A DNA stretch of 64,000 nucleotides from Pagrus major (lineage: Eukaryota; Chordata; Actinopteri; Spariformes; Sparidae), in assembly GCF_040436345.1 (NCBI RefSeq), contig NC_133224.1, positions 11,028,741 through 11,092,740 of the forward strand, in the 5' to 3' direction. The translations under genes were made by a program, and so were the position numbers. This document shows positions 61,404-64,000 of the stretch, one piece after another; position 1 is the stretch's first letter; each line of letters starts with the position of its first letter. The notes under the pieces are model-generated. The model saw nothing but the letters and a program-made list of their open reading frames with translations. It ran no database searches and was not told where the DNA came from.

Positions 61404-62962
61404 CGTTTGTTTTGTGTGTTGAACTTTTCTGGTGTTGTTTTTTGATGATGTTAGTATTGAGTCCTATTTTATTCTCCTGCATTGTCGGACTTCCAGATAG
61501 GCAATGCTGTTTTTTTTCTCACCCCACCAAAACTCAAAACACAAGCCTGTTTTGCTCAAATGTTAACAAATACAAATGTAAATATATAGCTTTAAATTAC
61601 ATCTAGGTCATGTTAGCTTTCGCAAAAATTCTATTTCATGTATCAAGACCTGCATTGCATTTAATACTTTACAAAAGTACAATAATATAAATGATATACT
61701 TAGTTCCAAAATGGTCAACACCTATTCTCAACATTAAAGACAGCAGGAAGGACATAGACGCAAACAACATAGAAAGTGCAGGGAATCAGCAGCTCTATTA
61801 GCAAGTCCATCTGTGTGTTTGTGCAGTTCAGATGCTTTGAAATTAAGATGATCTCTTTACATACAAAGAAATTAAAATCAATTCTAAATGCTTATAAAAT
61901 GGCTCATGTAATGTAAGGTTATGTTTTAGTACAGATGATATAAAACCACCAATCTCCTGAATCTACCTATAGATTACCAATTGCTATAAGACCAAAGGCT
62001 GATTAACATTTTAAAAACAGCTGCAACAACAACACTGTTGACTAAAAATCATGATACATTTTTAGTTTTATGACTATAAATTCAGTCAATGTAAGGACCA
62101 TTGGAGTCCTTCAGGGGGCGCTAAATGTTCATATAATTACCATAGTGACTGAAGTGTGCTGAAGTGGAGAAAATACAGTATAACTGTGTAAATGTGTAAA
62201 AGTGTAAATCCGTTTTCATGTTTTTTGCAGATAAACTAACATGACTGTCTGTGTCTCTGTCAAATATGCTAAAATAGGAAAAGCACATAAAGGTCTGGGC
62301 CTTGCCCTTCTTGAGACAATACAACAAAGAGAGCAACAACATACTTCACTGTTATTCTGAGGATGTTCCAGCTGTGCATTCATATTGTCCAACAATCCTT
62401 TCCACCTCTCTCCTGAGCTGTTAATAATTTCTCATCTCTTCTGTGTAACATGATCATTTTAGAAAGGTCAGAGCACCTTACCAAATCCATTTTACTTCAT
62501 TTAATTTACCTGTTCACAGACTCATGTTGTAAAGGCATGAAAAAAAATCAAACCATTCAGAAGATCCTTGAATTAGTCTTCAAATCATGTATTTAAACCC
62601 CTCTAAAGGCCTTCAACACTGTGAGTTTAAATCTAACAGGCTGGAGCTCAAAGGTCGGTGTTCCTCTGGTAATTGCCTGTTAGATTGAAAGGAAAATGTG
62701 TAACACACACACATGAGGTAAATATTTAATTTAAGATAGCCTTTTAGGTGTTACTGTGGAAAAAAACTGACAAGCTCAGAGAGAAAGAGAAGACAAACAG
62801 CTTGTGTTCAGCTTAAAGTAATTCTGTGTGGCTGTATAGTTTTATACGCATAGATACATTGACAACTTTACATGCATATTCAGGTGGATAGAGTACAAAT
62901 ACAACATCCTATACAGCCTGCTTAGGTTCATATATGACAATTATGATGCTAATGTAGGAAAA
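61404..62962. other. Intergenic, no supported gene
   Basis: AT-rich sequence without recognised exons, RNA genes or long repeats. Confidence 0.5.
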
Positions 62963-63034
62963 TAGCAGAGGATGGTTTCGATCCATCGACCTCTGGGTTA
63001 TGGGCCCAGCACGCTTCCGCTGCGCCACTCTGCT
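62963..63034 (-). tRNA. Initiator tRNA-Met (anticodon CAT)
   Basis: 72 bases. On the minus strand it starts AGCAGAGTGGCGCAGCGGAA, the anticodon loop is CCCATAA, the three G:C pairs typical of initiators are at the base of the anticodon stem (GGG/CCC), and the T arm reads GGATCGAAACC. It matches vertebrate tRNA-iMet. TTTT follows directly downstream on the minus strand. Confidence 0.95.
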
Positions 63035-64000
63035 CTCTTAAAGGGCCAGTGCAACAGAAAGCCTATTTTATCTCTGAACGTGAACTGTTTGAAATTCATC
63101 TCATGGAAGGGGACATTCTTATATAACACAGCCATTGTTTCCTGCTGCCAGACAGAGTTGGTGGGAGGGAGAGAAAGGGGCCAAGTGGAGGGAACAAGTT
63201 CAGAGAACGAAAAGGAGAAAAAAGGAGTTTGTGAACGAGAAAGAGGTGGAGGTGGACTGGAGGAGAGGGGGAGATCATTATGGGAAATTTCAAAAATATT
63301 CTTTAATTTGTCATGAAACTTGTTGAAGTGGGATAAAATGTCTTAATGTCTATATATAAACTACACAATATCTACAGGCTGTGTAGTTCATACCACATAT
63401 TGTCATTCCAGGCACATTCTTGGGGCCTCATTGCCCTTAAAGGGGCCCAGACAGACTGCCTACTTTAAAAAATGTTTAAAATAATTTTAAAATATGAAAA
63501 TATAAAATAATCTATGGTCTAAAACTTTATCTCAATCTTTATAAATGTATGTATCCATTTTTTTAAAGTGCAAAAGAATTTTAGGTTTTGTTGCAAGATA
63601 TAACAAAATCAACAGAATGTAAAGAAATAACAATTCTGAGGTTAGGACATCTATGAACTGTGTCGCTGAGATATCTTCTGAAGTTAGCACGCTAACCAGC
63701 TAGCCCTGAGCAAGCTGTATAAACACCAACACTCCCACAATACTCCGAGCTCCGGATCTTGATCGCCAACTGCACGGCCAACTGAGCTAACTAGCTAATG
63801 ACAGCTACAGTTAGCAGTTGCTCTGGTGAATAATACTGTCTTCCCACGCTAAACTGTGCAGCTTTTTAATCTGGCCCTGTATGTAGTGCATTCTTCAGTG
63901 TCTTTTACTCTTTCATGTGTTGTCATGTATCTCTGTGGTGAATATATAAATGTGATGAACTAATTTGTGTTTGCTTTGTCCACTTTAACTCTCCATTCAT
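63035..64000. other. Intergenic tail, repeat-containing
   Basis: No gene recognised. The segment at about 63595-63800 (AGATATCTTCTGAAGTTAGC, CTCCGAGCTCCGGATC) shares blocks with about 10020-10150, a dispersed repeat. Confidence 0.45.

Overview
The window looks like nuclear DNA of a teleost fish, probably a spiny-rayed (percomorph-like) species. Small-exon protein genes with GT-AG introns match vertebrate families. The intergenic space is full of CA/GT microsatellites, short terminal-inverted-repeat elements and dispersed repeats typical of fish. No operons, CRISPR arrays, ribosome binding sites or prokaryotic features are present. The gene content (ppp1r14b, brms1, tmem179b, a Prox gene, snx15) corresponds to human 11q12-q13, where a Prox gene is absent.

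Layout. 1-11057 holds no exon I can support; it is upstream or intron-1 sequence of ppp1r14b, with long GT/CA tracts at 8.3-8.8 kb. The last three coding exons of ppp1r14b (+) lie at 11058-11438, with a probable 3'UTR to about 14.3 kb. brms1 (+) has a promoter and non-coding first exon at 15.25-15.56 kb and nine coding exons at 17309-19485. A small unidentified coiled-coil gene (-) has two exons at 21089-21966. A tRNA-Ser(GCT) (+) sits at 23815. tmem179b (-) has five exons from 29358 down to 24054. A Prospero-family homeobox gene (-), most likely prox3, runs from 42335 down to 33587. Its introns hold three intact tRNA-Ile(AAT) genes and one degenerate copy on the opposite strand. A GC-rich stretch at 46.5-47.2 kb may be its promoter. 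47.3-54.4 kb has no gene I can support. snx15 (-) has seven coding exons from 60634 down to 54559, and its introns hold four tRNA-Leu genes (three AAG, one TAG) in the same orientation. An initiator tRNA-Met (-) is at 62963.

The protein genes are not a functional pathway; they are a conserved neighbourhood. They cover phosphatase inhibition (ppp1r14b), Sin3-HDAC repression (brms1), a four-helix membrane protein (tmem179b), a homeodomain transcription factor (prox3-like) and endosomal sorting (snx15). The most interesting points are the Prox gene missing from mammals, two isotype-specific tRNA clusters inside host-gene introns, five ATTGG boxes in near-regular phase in the brms1 promoter, and an inverted duplication around the first exon of tmem179b. 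Exon coordinates come from reading splice sites and codon phase by eye; family names rest on remembered protein similarity, not on a search.
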